Source: a virus. Taken from it: a stretch of DNA of 37,898 bases. Positions within the stretch are counted from its first letter, which is position 1. Each line of letters starts with the position of its first letter. Of the stretch, positions 1-7,948 are shown piece after piece. A model generated the notes under the pieces. It was given only the letters and a program-made list of their open reading frames with translations, had not been told where the DNA came from and ran no database searches. Position numbers and translations under genes: made by a program. The stretch lies in the IMG/VR virus record IMGVR_UViG_3300029448_000077, positions 1 through 37,898 of that record. One strand, 5' to 3'.

Positions 1-1850
1 TGGGTAAAATAAAAACAGACCCTCAAAGATACAGACCAGTCGCAAATAATGGTCACCCTGATATAAACCCAGAGTCGGTTGCGTATCAGGAGTATTGGGA
101 GCAAGAAAGGGATAGGTGCATCAATGGGTTTAAGCCCAAGGGTATGAAAAAGATTTCAGGTAAATACTATTTTTATCTGAATTACTATAGGATACTCGGT
201 AATGATGGCGAAGCAGGTTCACGTAAGACTTTAATAAGTCCGTGGTATAGACAGATGGATCATGAGTATTTTGATTTGTTTGAAACCTGTAAAGATGAAG
301 GTAAGGGAATGATTGTAATTAAAGCTCGTGATAAAGGTTTTAGTTATATGAATTCTGGAATGATTGCACATGAGTATACATTCTTTCCTTACAATGATGT
401 AGGTATTGCAGCTGGACTGCAGGCTACAGCAGATGCGTTCTTTGATAAAACTAAAAAGGGTATTAATGCTTTGCATAGTAACTTTAAGCATAGTATGTTA
501 AAAGATGCTGATGGCTTAATGCGATCTGGATATAAGACCAAGAACAAAGATGGTAAATGGGAGGTAGGTGGCTATCAATCAACCATTATTTGTAGAACTA
601 TGGATAATCCAGAAGTCTTTAAAGGTGAACGTGTTTCATTAATGGTATTTGAGGAAGCTGGTGAGTTCAAACATTTGAAGAATGCATATATGTCTTCTAA
701 GGCTTGTTTTATGGATGGTAAACTACAATTTGGTGTTCCTGTCATAGGAGGTACTGGTGGTGACATATCAAAAGCATCTAAAGATTTTATGGATATGTAT
801 TATGAGCATGAAGCTTATAATCTTATACCTATGTTTATTCCTGCGTCTAGAGCGTATTATGGATTCTTTGATGTTAAGACAGGTGTTGAGTTTGAGGCAA
901 AAGCTAAAAACACATTGATGGAAGAAAGAGAAGTTATCACAAAGTCTGGTGACAGAGAAGCGTATAACCTGCATGTACAGAACTATCCGTTAACTGTAGA
1001 AGAAGCGTTCTTAAATACTAAGACGGCTAGATTTGACAACTCTTTAATAAACGCACAAAGATCTAGAATATTGTCTAGTAAAGATTATAGAAGTCAGTTA
1101 CAAAATGGATTTTTAGATTGGCAAATAGATAACAAAGGAGATACTTATGTTACCTGGAGGGCACATCCACAAGGTCCATATAAAATACTAGACCATCCTG
1201 AAGAAGAATATAGCGGATTGGATATAGGCGGTATTGACTCGTATGACCAGGATAGTGCAGGCGCTTCTGATTCATTAGGATCAGCAATTATATATCGTAG
1301 GTTTTTAGATACTGATACACCAAGCGATTACGTAATAGCTGAGTATACAGATAGACCACCAAAGAAAGAAGATTTTTGGGATGGTTGCTTAAAATTAGCT
1401 GTGTATTATAACGCTAAGATGTTGGTAGAATATACAAAGATTGGTATATTAGACTACTTTAAGAGAATGAACGCATTGAAGTATCTTAAAGAAAAACCAG
1501 AATCAGCACATAACCCTGGAACAAAAACTCGTAATAGGTACGGAGTACATATGAATAAACAAGTCAAATCTTTAATGGAGGATGTAATAGATGATTACAT
1601 TAGAGAATCCTGGCAAGACATTTGGTTTATGGATTTGTTAGACGAGCTTGCTTCATACGGTACAAAAAATACTGACCGTGCTATGGCATTTGGTATGTGC
1701 TTGTTACACAACCTAGATAATTACAGGTCGCAGGCAAAACATGTAGATGAGCAAGTTAAAGATATTGGTTTTACAAAGTTAAGATTAGATAGCAGGGGAA
1801 TGCCTGTAAGAATAGAGAATGAAGAAAATAATACAAGATATAGTTTTTAA
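1..1850 (+). CDS. terL: Terminase large subunit, 5' end cut by window
   Basis: Packages phage DNA into the prohead by ATP hydrolysis and cuts it to length. The frame is open from base 3, and the window begins with TG GGT AAA, so the true start may be an ATG whose A lies one base outside; that would give about 616 residues, normal for the family. Numbering from the internal Met at base 144, an ATPase-type Walker A-like segment KARDKGFS lies at 60-67 and a Walker B LMVFEEAGEF at 166-175 with paired acidic residues. The RNase H-like nuclease domain begins at GLDIGG (Asp360), with further candidate metal ligands Glu429 (LVEYTKIG) and Asp511 (TDRAMAFG). The stop is followed after 2 bases by the portal gene, the usual partner. 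The assignment to large terminase is firm; the crAss-like affinity is inference. Confidence 0.9.
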   Translation, partial: GKIKTDPQRYRPVANNGHPDINPESVAYQEYWEQERDRCINGFKPKGMKKISGKYYFYLNYYRILGNDGEAGSRKTLISPWYRQMDHEYFDLFETCKDEGKGMIVIKARDKGFSYMNSGMIAHEYTFFPYNDVGIAAGLQATADAFFDKTKKGINALHSNFKHSMLKDADGLMRSGYKTKNKDGKWEVGGYQSTIICRTMDNPEVFKGERVSLMVFEEAGEFKHLKNAYMSSKACFMDGKLQFGVPVIGGTGGDISKASKDFMDMYYEHEAYNLIPMFIPASRAYYGFFDVKTGVEFEAKAKNTLMEEREVITKSGDREAYNLHVQNYPLTVEEAFLNTKTARFDNSLINAQRSRILSSKDYRSQLQNGFLDWQIDNKGDTYVTWRAHPQGPYKILDHPEEEYSGLDIGGIDSYDQDSAGASDSLGSAIIYRRFLDTDTPSDYVIAEYTDRPPKKEDFWDGCLKLAVYYNAKMLVEYTKIGILDYFKRMNALKYLKEKPESAHNPGTKTRNRYGVHMNKQVKSLMEDVIDDYIRESWQDIWFMDLLDELASYGTKNTDRAMAFGMCLLHNLDNYRSQAKHVDEQVKDIGFTKLRLDSRGMPVRIENEENNTRYSF

Positions 1851-1852
1851 TT

Positions 1853-4099
1853 ATGACGAATTATAGATCATCTGGATTTCCATCTTTAGTGTTGGACGAA
1901 TCAGAAAAGACACCAGAATGGTGTGAACAGGTTGTAGATGCAATCATAAATACGTTAGGAGGTAACAATTCTAGTTGGGAGTCAAATAGATATAGAGATA
2001 TAAAAAACTATTCTATATATAATGGTAATATTGAAGTAGACGATTATAAATATATTACGGAACAATATGGAATGGCATATCCTGCAAGGTTAGCAAACTA
2101 TCCTATAATACAGCCAAAGATAGATTTATTAATGGGTGAAGAAATAAGAAGACCTGTTGATATGAAGGTGTCTACAATTAATAAAGAAGCTACAATTAGA
2201 AAACAAGATTTTCTTGTAAACCTTACTCTTAAAAAACACCTCAACGAATTTTTTGAAGAAGTAAAAGCACAATACGGAGATGATGTAAGAACTGAACTTG
2301 AGAATGTGCCAATGCCAGAAGACATAGATCAGTATATGAGATATAACTATAAAGAAGCTGTAGAAGAAATGGCTCAGGATGGTTTAGATTATCTTATGCA
2401 ACGATATGATTTAAAAGATATATTTAAAACAGGATTTAGAGATTTTCTTGTAACAGGTAAAGAGTTTTATAAGATATACATAAAAAATGGTGATCCATTT
2501 TTAAGAAGAGTAGACCCAAGGTCTTTTGTATATGATATGAATTCTGATAGCGACTATCTTGATGATGCCGCTTGGGCAGGAGAGGAAAGATACTTAACTC
2601 CTAATGAGATATTAGATGAGTTTAGAGATTTCCTTACTAAAGAAGATTTAGAGTTTATAGCAAAAATGCAAAACATTACAGGGTATAATGATTATGCAAG
2701 ATATAACTCGCCAATTAACTGGATTGAGTGGGACAAAGGATCAGAGGCTAGAATTAGAGTTATACATTGTGAGTGGAAATCTACTATGCCTGTAAGGTTT
2801 AAGATTTCTGAAAACAAATATGATCCTGCAAGACCTTTTTATAAACTTATAAGTAAGAAGTATAGAAAGAAAAAGGGAGATAAAATAGAAACTAAATATG
2901 TTGATGATATTTGGCAAGGAACTAAGATTGGTGGGCAAATCCTAGTAGATGCTCGTAGAAGACCTAATCAAATACGTTCTGTTGACGATCCAGGTTCTAC
3001 AAGTTTATCTTATGTAGGTGTAGTAAGAAACAATACTACAGGTGCTGTAAGCTCTATGGTAGACCTACTTGCTAACGTACAGTTTTTATACAATGTAGTT
3101 ATGTATCACATTGAACTAGCATTAGCCCGTTCAGGTGGTAAAGCTGTTGTATATGATGTATCACAATTACCAGCAAACTTAGGTATGGATATGCAAACCG
3201 TACTGTATCATTTAAAAACAGATGGTATTATACCTATAAACTCTAAAGATGAGGGTGGTCAAATGTCAAACTTTAACCAATTTCAATCTATAGATTTTAC
3301 ATTATCACAATCTGTACAGCAGTTGTTTAATCTAAAACTGATGCTTGAAGAAACAGCTGGTAATATATCAGGGGTTAGTAGACAAAGAGAAGGTGCTGTT
3401 GGTCAGTATGAATATGTAGGTAATGTGCAACGTAGCGTTGTGCAATCTGCTACTATTACGGAAGGTTGGTTCTTTCAACACAATGAAGTAAAGAAAAAAT
3501 GTTTTGAAAAGCTTTGCAATTTAATGAAGTTATCTTGGTCGCAAGGTAAAAAGACTACTCTTATATTTGGAGATGGTGGGCAGAAGTTAATGAATATATT
3601 ACCTGAAATATCACTTAATGATTATGGTATATATGTAGGAGATGCTGGTAAAGATGAGGCAATGCGTCAAGCAATTACTCAACTATCACAAGCTGCCCTA
3701 AGTTCTGGACAAGTTAATTTACTTGATGTATTACGTGTGTTTAAGTCAGAAACAATGACAGAGGCAGAAACTGTATTAGAACAAGGAATTGAAGCTGCAC
3801 AGAAAATGCAACAACAACAAGCACAGCAACAGCAACAAGTTATGCAGATGCAACAACAAGCTGAGGCTGCTAAGTTTGAAAAAGAAGCACAATTAAAACA
3901 AATTGATAATGAAGCTAAAATACAGGTTGCCAATATTAATGCGCAAACTGATTTACAGGTAGCTAAAATAGCTTCAGATGATAAGCGTGACATAGAAGAC
4001 ATGAAAGTAAAGATGTCTTTAATGGATAAAGAAAAAAACGCAGCAGGCACTAATAATAATGATGCTGAGAAGTTTGAACAAATTAAAAACAAAGTTTAA
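1853..4099 (+). CDS. Portal protein
   Basis: Probable dodecameric portal through which DNA enters and leaves the head. It follows the terminase by 2 bases and is 748 residues long, in the range of portals of large short-tailed phages. The N-terminal third contains NYPIIQPKIDLLMGEEIRRP (about residues 83-102), a pattern typical of the entry of portal proteins, followed by mixed alpha/beta sequence. The C-terminal 110 residues are low-complexity and glutamine-rich (about 645-675), then a charged coiled coil (about 675-735), matching the barrel or crown helices that project into the capsid in related portals. No catalytic function is expected. The identification rests on position, length and the N-terminal pattern. 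Confidence 0.82.
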   Translation: MTNYRSSGFPSLVLDESEKTPEWCEQVVDAIINTLGGNNSSWESNRYRDIKNYSIYNGNIEVDDYKYITEQYGMAYPARLANYPIIQPKIDLLMGEEIRRPVDMKVSTINKEATIRKQDFLVNLTLKKHLNEFFEEVKAQYGDDVRTELENVPMPEDIDQYMRYNYKEAVEEMAQDGLDYLMQRYDLKDIFKTGFRDFLVTGKEFYKIYIKNGDPFLRRVDPRSFVYDMNSDSDYLDDAAWAGEERYLTPNEILDEFRDFLTKEDLEFIAKMQNITGYNDYARYNSPINWIEWDKGSEARIRVIHCEWKSTMPVRFKISENKYDPARPFYKLISKKYRKKKGDKIETKYVDDIWQGTKIGGQILVDARRRPNQIRSVDDPGSTSLSYVGVVRNNTTGAVSSMVDLLANVQFLYNVVMYHIELALARSGGKAVVYDVSQLPANLGMDMQTVLYHLKTDGIIPINSKDEGGQMSNFNQFQSIDFTLSQSVQQLFNLKLMLEETAGNISGVSRQREGAVGQYEYVGNVQRSVVQSATITEGWFFQHNEVKKKCFEKLCNLMKLSWSQGKKTTLIFGDGGQKLMNILPEISLNDYGIYVGDAGKDEAMRQAITQLSQAALSSGQVNLLDVLRVFKSETMTEAETVLEQGIEAAQKMQQQQAQQQQQVMQMQQQAEAAKFEKEAQLKQIDNEAKIQVANINAQTDLQVAKIASDDKRDIEDMKVKMSLMDKEKNAAGTNNNDAEKFEQIKNKV
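3808..3860 (+). repeat. CAA/CAG-rich low-complexity tract in portal gene
   Basis: The DNA is a run of CAA and CAG codons, broken by a few GCA and ATG codons, and encodes the glutamine-rich start of the portal C-terminal coiled coil. It is imperfect, so it is more likely coding-driven than a pure microsatellite. Confidence 0.7.
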
Positions 4100-4112
4100 A
4101 ACTATTTTTTAA

Positions 4113-4120
4113 TATCTTTG
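4113..4120 (+). promoter_or_regulatory. Putative Bacteroidota-type promoter -7 element
   Basis: TATCTTTG fits the Bacteroidota -7 consensus TAnnTTTG. It lies in the portal-scaffold gap, ending 31 bases before the scaffold ATG. The -33 TTTG is poor: GTTT lies about 18 bases upstream. The surrounding 16 bases (4108-4123) recur exactly at 19142-19157 before another gene block, which supports function. Confidence 0.5.
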
Positions 4121-4151
4121 CAAAAGTTAGGAAGTAAAAATTATATTTATT

Positions 4152-5198
4152 ATGGCAGAAGAAACAAACAATCTGATTGATCAAGTAGAAGAAACTACAT
4201 CAACAGAAACAACTGAAGAAACAAAAGACAAATCCTTTGATCCGTTAGGGTTTATGGGTGAAGCAGTAAAAGAAGAAATTAAAGGAAACTATGATGAAGA
4301 TAAAGCAGAAAAGCTTGATGAGTCTGAAACAGTTTCTGAAAACGTTGAAGAAGCTGAAGAGTCTGACGAAGAAGGATTCGCTTGGGGCGACATTGAAACA
4401 GAAACACAGCAAGAAGAAACAGTTGCAGAAGAACCAGATGAAGACTGGGACGAAGCTCTTACTGAACCAGCAGTTGCTGAAGAAACTCAGACAGAAGAAA
4501 CAACTGGAGATGTAGATTGGAGTCAAGTAGCAAAACAACTAGGTGTTGAAGCTGCTACTAAAGAAGATTTACAGAAATTATTAGAATCTCCTTTTGCGCC
4601 AGAGGTTCCTGAAACTGATACAACAAGACAGATTAAAGAATACTTGTCTTTATCAGATCGTGAACTATTAGCAGCCGAAATGCAAGCTGACGGAATGGAA
4701 AAAGATGATGTAGTTGATATTCTAGATAAAATGGAAGATACTGGTTCTCTTAAAAGAGAAGCATTTAGAGTTAGAAATCAACTTAAAGGGTATCTAGAAA
4801 ATATAAAAGCAAAAGCTTTAACTGATGCTTCTAATGCAGAAAAAACTAGAAAAGAAAAAGTTTCTGCAAATAAAAAAGATTTACAAAACCATTTAAAACA
4901 AATGAAATCCTTCATGGGTGGCCGTGTAGGAAAGAAAGAGTTGCAAGATGCATATAAGTATATAGTGTCTGGTAAGATGGCTGATAACATCTGGAAATCT
5001 CATGCCAATGCTGCAGAGGTTGCGATGTTTATGCTATATAAAGACAAGTTTGCTAAGATCTTGCGCTCACAAGGTGTAGAAGAGGGTAAAGCCTCTCTTT
5101 TTAATAAGATTTCTTCACCAGAACTACGTAGTGGTTCAAAGTCTAATTATAAAACAAAAAAGTCAGGCTTTGATATTATGGAGTTCATGAAAGAGTAG
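4152..5198 (+). CDS. Probable capsid scaffolding protein
   Basis: A 348-residue protein between portal and major capsid protein, the standard place for a scaffold that guides prohead assembly and is then lost. The first 120 residues are extremely rich in Glu, Asp and Thr with few hydrophobic residues and look disordered. Residues about 150-250 are charged and helical (for example KEDLQKLLESPF, then a Lys-rich helix), and the C-terminus is basic with a short hydrophobic end (SGFDIMEFMKE). An acidic start with a basic helical C-terminus is usual in scaffolds, where the C-terminus binds the capsid shell. No protease motif is visible. The role is inferred from position and composition, not from a recognised domain. 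A candidate promoter sits 31 bases upstream. Confidence 0.6.
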   Translation: MAEETNNLIDQVEETTSTETTEETKDKSFDPLGFMGEAVKEEIKGNYDEDKAEKLDESETVSENVEEAEESDEEGFAWGDIETETQQEETVAEEPDEDWDEALTEPAVAEETQTEETTGDVDWSQVAKQLGVEAATKEDLQKLLESPFAPEVPETDTTRQIKEYLSLSDRELLAAEMQADGMEKDDVVDILDKMEDTGSLKREAFRVRNQLKGYLENIKAKALTDASNAEKTRKEKVSANKKDLQNHLKQMKSFMGGRVGKKELQDAYKYIVSGKMADNIWKSHANAAEVAMFMLYKDKFAKILRSQGVEEGKASLFNKISSPELRSGSKSNYKTKKSGFDIMEFMKE

Positions 5199-5289
5199 AA
5201 TGCGGTAAAAACATAGGCAAAGCCTTAGTAATTATAGTATAATATTCTGGTTATATTTTAGTGTTTAATTAATTTAAAAAAGTAAAAAA

Positions 5290-6861
5290 ATGGCAACATT
5301 AACTACCTATTCAGGTACTTACGGTAGCGGTACAACGCCAGAGAATGCTTTGAACACAGCGCTAATGCAATACCCAGAGATTGCTAGAACGTTGATTCAA
5401 CAGTATCCACGTTATACTGCAACATTCCTTTTAGAGCGAACAGGACGTTTCGCTGCAGAAAAGGTATTAGGAGATAACTCCTTTGAATGGAAAGTAATGG
5501 GACGATACAACGCTCCTTCTTACTCTCTAGGTTGGTTTTCATCAGACAACGTAACATGGACAGCTTCGGCTTCTGTAACATTAAGTGGTACGGACGTAGC
5601 TGCAGCTGACGCTGACGGAGATCAATTTTATTTAGTGTTTGAACAAGACGCTGCTAATGACAAGTATGGTAACTTCTTAAACAAATTTGATATGGTACGT
5701 TTCCAATCGGGAGCTGTAGCTATCGTTGTTGAAGACCCTATAGCATTTAGTGGTACATCTTTATCTGCTTCTGGTACATCAGATGCAGTAACAAACGGAA
5801 CTGATTTCGTTGTTAAATTTGAAATATTTGATACAGCAAATCAGGCTTTACAATTAGCTGACTTAGAAGATGACGCAATCGTTGCTTCTATTGGTTCTGC
5901 TTTCCCTAACGGATCTAATGGATCTGATGTAGGTGAAAACTACGTATATCCTAAAACTTTCAAAAACTACCTTACTACATCTCGTAAGAAGTGTTCAGTT
6001 TCTGGAAAGGATATTACTGATGTAACTTGGATTGAAAACAATGGTCACAGACTATGGTACTTTACCAAGGAACAAATGATGATGGATGAATTTATGTACC
6101 AGCAAGAATTACAGCGTTGGTATGGAAGACGTTCTTTGAGCAACACTCCAACATCATATGCTACTGCTCCAACAACTGTTACTACAGGATTGTCTGGAAC
6201 AATGTCTACTTCTATTGTAACAGGAGATGGTATATTAGCACAAATTGATTCTTCTAACCAAGCGTCTTACACATTAGGTGCTTTAACTGAAGACATTATT
6301 ACTGAATTCTTAGCAAAACTTTCATTAAATGCTACTAACGCTGAAGGTAACGAATACGTTGTATTTACAGGTACTGAAGGTCGTTTAGCATTCCATAAAG
6401 CTATGAAAGATCTATTGATTGCACCTTCAGGAGCATTCACTGGTGGATCTATGAATGGTGTTAGTGGAGATGTTGAGTTAGGTGCAAACTTTGTATCATA
6501 CAATGCTTTAGGTAATAAGCTTACAATGGCTTACTGCCCAGTAATGGATGATCCAAATGTACACAGCGCTGCTGCTGGTACTAACGCATTTGGCGACAAC
6601 AGATTGAAAGAGTCTGCTAAAATGGTATTCCTAGATTTCGGAAGAACATCTGGTGTATCTAATATAGAGTTATTGACTAAAGGTGCAGAAGGTCAGAACC
6701 GTAGCTTCATTAAGAAGTATGTTGCGGGTATGATTAACCCTTATGACCAACAATCAATGATGGCAGCTAATGCTGATGACAAGTTTGAGTGTCACGTATT
6801 ATCTGAATCTGGAATTGTAGTTCGTAACCCATTATCTTGTGGAATTCTTTCTGCAGCATAA
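5290..6861 (+). CDS. Major capsid protein (probable HK97 fold)
   Basis: A 523-residue protein, probably forming the icosahedral shell. It follows the probable scaffold, and its codon use is more G+C-rich than that of its neighbours, as expected for the most highly expressed virion gene. The N-terminal region (about 10-80) is helical and then contains RTGRFAAEKVLGDNSFEW, resembling the N-arm to E-loop region of HK97-type proteins. A Gly/Ser/Thr-rich domain lies at about 95-200. The C-terminal end, SESGIVVRNPLSCGIL, is the closing strand pattern common in such capsid proteins. The start is preceded by an A-rich leader (TTAAAAAAGTAAAAAA) with no Shine-Dalgarno site, normal for Bacteroidota. A strong hairpin follows the stop. 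Confidence 0.8.
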   Translation: MATLTTYSGTYGSGTTPENALNTALMQYPEIARTLIQQYPRYTATFLLERTGRFAAEKVLGDNSFEWKVMGRYNAPSYSLGWFSSDNVTWTASASVTLSGTDVAAADADGDQFYLVFEQDAANDKYGNFLNKFDMVRFQSGAVAIVVEDPIAFSGTSLSASGTSDAVTNGTDFVVKFEIFDTANQALQLADLEDDAIVASIGSAFPNGSNGSDVGENYVYPKTFKNYLTTSRKKCSVSGKDITDVTWIENNGHRLWYFTKEQMMMDEFMYQQELQRWYGRRSLSNTPTSYATAPTTVTTGLSGTMSTSIVTGDGILAQIDSSNQASYTLGALTEDIITEFLAKLSLNATNAEGNEYVVFTGTEGRLAFHKAMKDLLIAPSGAFTGGSMNGVSGDVELGANFVSYNALGNKLTMAYCPVMDDPNVHSAAAGTNAFGDNRLKESAKMVFLDFGRTSGVSNIELLTKGAEGQNRSFIKKYVAGMINPYDQQSMMAANADDKFECHVLSESGIVVRNPLSCGILSAA

Positions 6862-6874
6862 TATTAACTTAATT

Positions 6875-6908
6875 GTCTACACAGGGGGGTAAAACCCCCT
6901 CTCTAGAC
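6875..6908 (+). terminator. Strong hairpin after capsid gene (terminator-like or 3' stabiliser)
   Basis: The core stem AGGGGG (6883-6888) pairs with CCCCCT (6895-6900) over a six-base loop, and a lower stem GTCTA (6875-6879) pairs with TAGAC (6904-6908). No long U-run follows directly, so it may be a partial terminator or protect the 3' end of the capsid mRNA. Confidence 0.55.
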
Positions 6909-6923
6909 TTAACTTTAAAAAGT

Positions 6924-6943
6924 CCTCTGAGTAAAGTAGGAGG
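6924..6943 (+). promoter_or_regulatory. SD-like AGGAGG with possible masking hairpin
   Basis: AGGAGG at 6938-6943 ends 11 bases before the ATG at 6955. CCTCT at 6924-6928 can pair with GGAGG (6939-6943) to hide it. It is the clearest Shine-Dalgarno-like site in the window, in a phage whose other genes lack one. Spacing is long, and use by the host ribosome is uncertain. Confidence 0.3.
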
Positions 6944-6954
6944 CATTTAATAAA

Positions 6955-7260
6955 ATGGCTTGTATGTTATTTTTTCAAACAGCTGATAACGACTGTATGG
7001 CTGTGCACTCTAGTCAAGTAAGAACTATTGAAAATGACGGAGATGGATCTGTTCATGTTAGTTTTGAAAATGCTGGAGCAGCTGGTGGTGTTATTGGTGT
7101 AGCTCAATTGACAGCTACAGATGGTAAAGAAGATGATGTTGTAAAAACAATCGCAAGAATTGTTTTAACTGGAAGAGGTGTAGTAACTATTGCTGATGAT
7201 ATTAAAAACGTTTACGTTTCTGGTGTTACAGCTTGTGGTACAATTACTCCAGGATCATAG
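6955..7260 (+). CDS. Small probable capsid decoration or head protein
   Basis: A 101-residue protein directly after the capsid gene. It is predicted to be almost all beta: residues about 15-50 form alternating hydrophobic strands (VHVSFENAGAAGGVIGVAQL), and the end contains VTIADDIKNVYVSGV before a Gly/Pro tail (TITPGS). It has no signal peptide or membrane segment. Small beta-rich proteins of this kind next to the capsid gene are often decoration or capsid-stabilising proteins in marine phages. I do not recognise a specific family. It is flanked by GC-rich hairpins on both sides, suggesting it makes its own abundant transcript segment. Confidence 0.5.
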   Translation: MACMLFFQTADNDCMAVHSSQVRTIENDGDGSVHVSFENAGAAGGVIGVAQLTATDGKEDDVVKTIARIVLTGRGVVTIADDIKNVYVSGVTACGTITPGS

Positions 7261-7275
7261 TAACTAACGATTAGA

Positions 7276-7302
7276 GAGGGGTGAAGTACAGAGTAACCCC
7301 TC
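7276..7302 (+). terminator. GC-rich hairpin between two small virion genes
   Basis: GAGGGGT (7276-7282) pairs perfectly with ACCCCTC (7296-7302) over a 13-base loop. It is not followed by a U-run, so it is more likely a pause site or mRNA-protecting hairpin than a complete intrinsic terminator. Confidence 0.5.
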
Positions 7303-7381
7303 AATAATCACTTAACTGGTATTGACGGAAGAGAAGCTTGAACGACAATACTTTAATTATTAATATTTAAAATAAATAGAA

Positions 7382-7885
7382 ATGGCTTTGAAATTTGATT
7401 TTAGTAGACTTAGAACTGCAGTAAAAGGCTTTATAAAAGCTCAAGATACTGCTGGTTCAGAAGTTCTTCATTTACCAATTATTCAAACTGCACCTGTTGT
7501 AGAGTTACTAGAACTCGGAGCAGGCGGAAGTAAGGTTTTGTTAGATGATGACTTTGGTAAAGTTTTTATGTGTAAACAATCTGGTGGTACAGATTCAGCT
7601 GTTACATTACCTCCTGCAACTGCTGGTGGTACTTTAACATTTATCGTTGCGCTTACTCCTTCTGGAACAGGCGATATGGTATTTAGTGCTGCAACTGCTG
7701 ATACAATTGTATTTGCTGGCGCTGCTGATGCTGATGCTGATGGTGCTTCTAACCTTTTAGCTGATAGCTTCACTATTGAAGCTGCTGCTGTAGGAGGAGA
7801 AAGAATTGAGTGCGTTGCTGACGGCTCATTCTGGTATGTGTATGCACACATGGGTGCTGTTGGTGGTGTTACTACTACTGGATAA
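7382..7885 (+). CDS. Small beta-rich virion protein
   Basis: A 167-residue protein. After a basic N-terminus (residues 1-20), the sequence becomes Gly/Ala/Thr/Asp-rich with repeated strands: FGKVFMCKQSGG, AVTLPPATAGGTLTFIV, and near the end GERIECVADGSFWYVYAHMG. The combination of a TLP-type strand, an Ala/Asp-rich loop (ADADADG) and a final DGxxWYV strand is common in small phage head-surface or fibre proteins. A specific role is not recognised. It is preceded by a 121-base gap holding a hairpin and an A/T-rich leader, and followed by a good intrinsic terminator, so it probably ends the capsid transcript. It could be a head decoration or a fibre component. Confidence 0.5.
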   Translation: MALKFDFSRLRTAVKGFIKAQDTAGSEVLHLPIIQTAPVVELLELGAGGSKVLLDDDFGKVFMCKQSGGTDSAVTLPPATAGGTLTFIVALTPSGTGDMVFSAATADTIVFAGAADADADGASNLLADSFTIEAAAVGGERIECVADGSFWYVYAHMGAVGGVTTTG

Positions 7886-7906
7886 TACAGTGTTTAATTA
7901 AGTTAG

Positions 7907-7937
7907 AGGGGGGCCTAGTGCCCTCCTTTAATTTTTT
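7907..7937 (+). terminator. Rho-independent terminator after capsid cluster
   Basis: AGGGGGGC (7907-7914) pairs with GCCCTCCT (7920-7927), with one G-U pair and a five-base loop, followed by a T-rich tail TTTAATTTTTTATA. It is the best intrinsic terminator in the window and separates the capsid genes from the oxygenase gene. Confidence 0.8.
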
Positions 7938-7948
7938 ATATTATAATT

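Noticed and set aside
3679-4092. Cysteine-rich 137-codon open frame on the minus strand
   Set aside because: It is the reverse of the CAA/CAG tract in the portal gene, which gives Cys and Ala runs; not a real cysteine-rich protein.
4291-4515. Lys/Leu/Gln-rich open frame of 74 codons inside the scaffold gene
   Set aside because: It is the shifted frame of Glu-rich GAA/GAG codons and reads as low-complexity sequence; no independent start signal.
5215-5226. Short hairpin AGGCAAAGCCT before the capsid gene
   Set aside because: Only four pairs with a three-base loop and no U-run; too weak to call a terminator.
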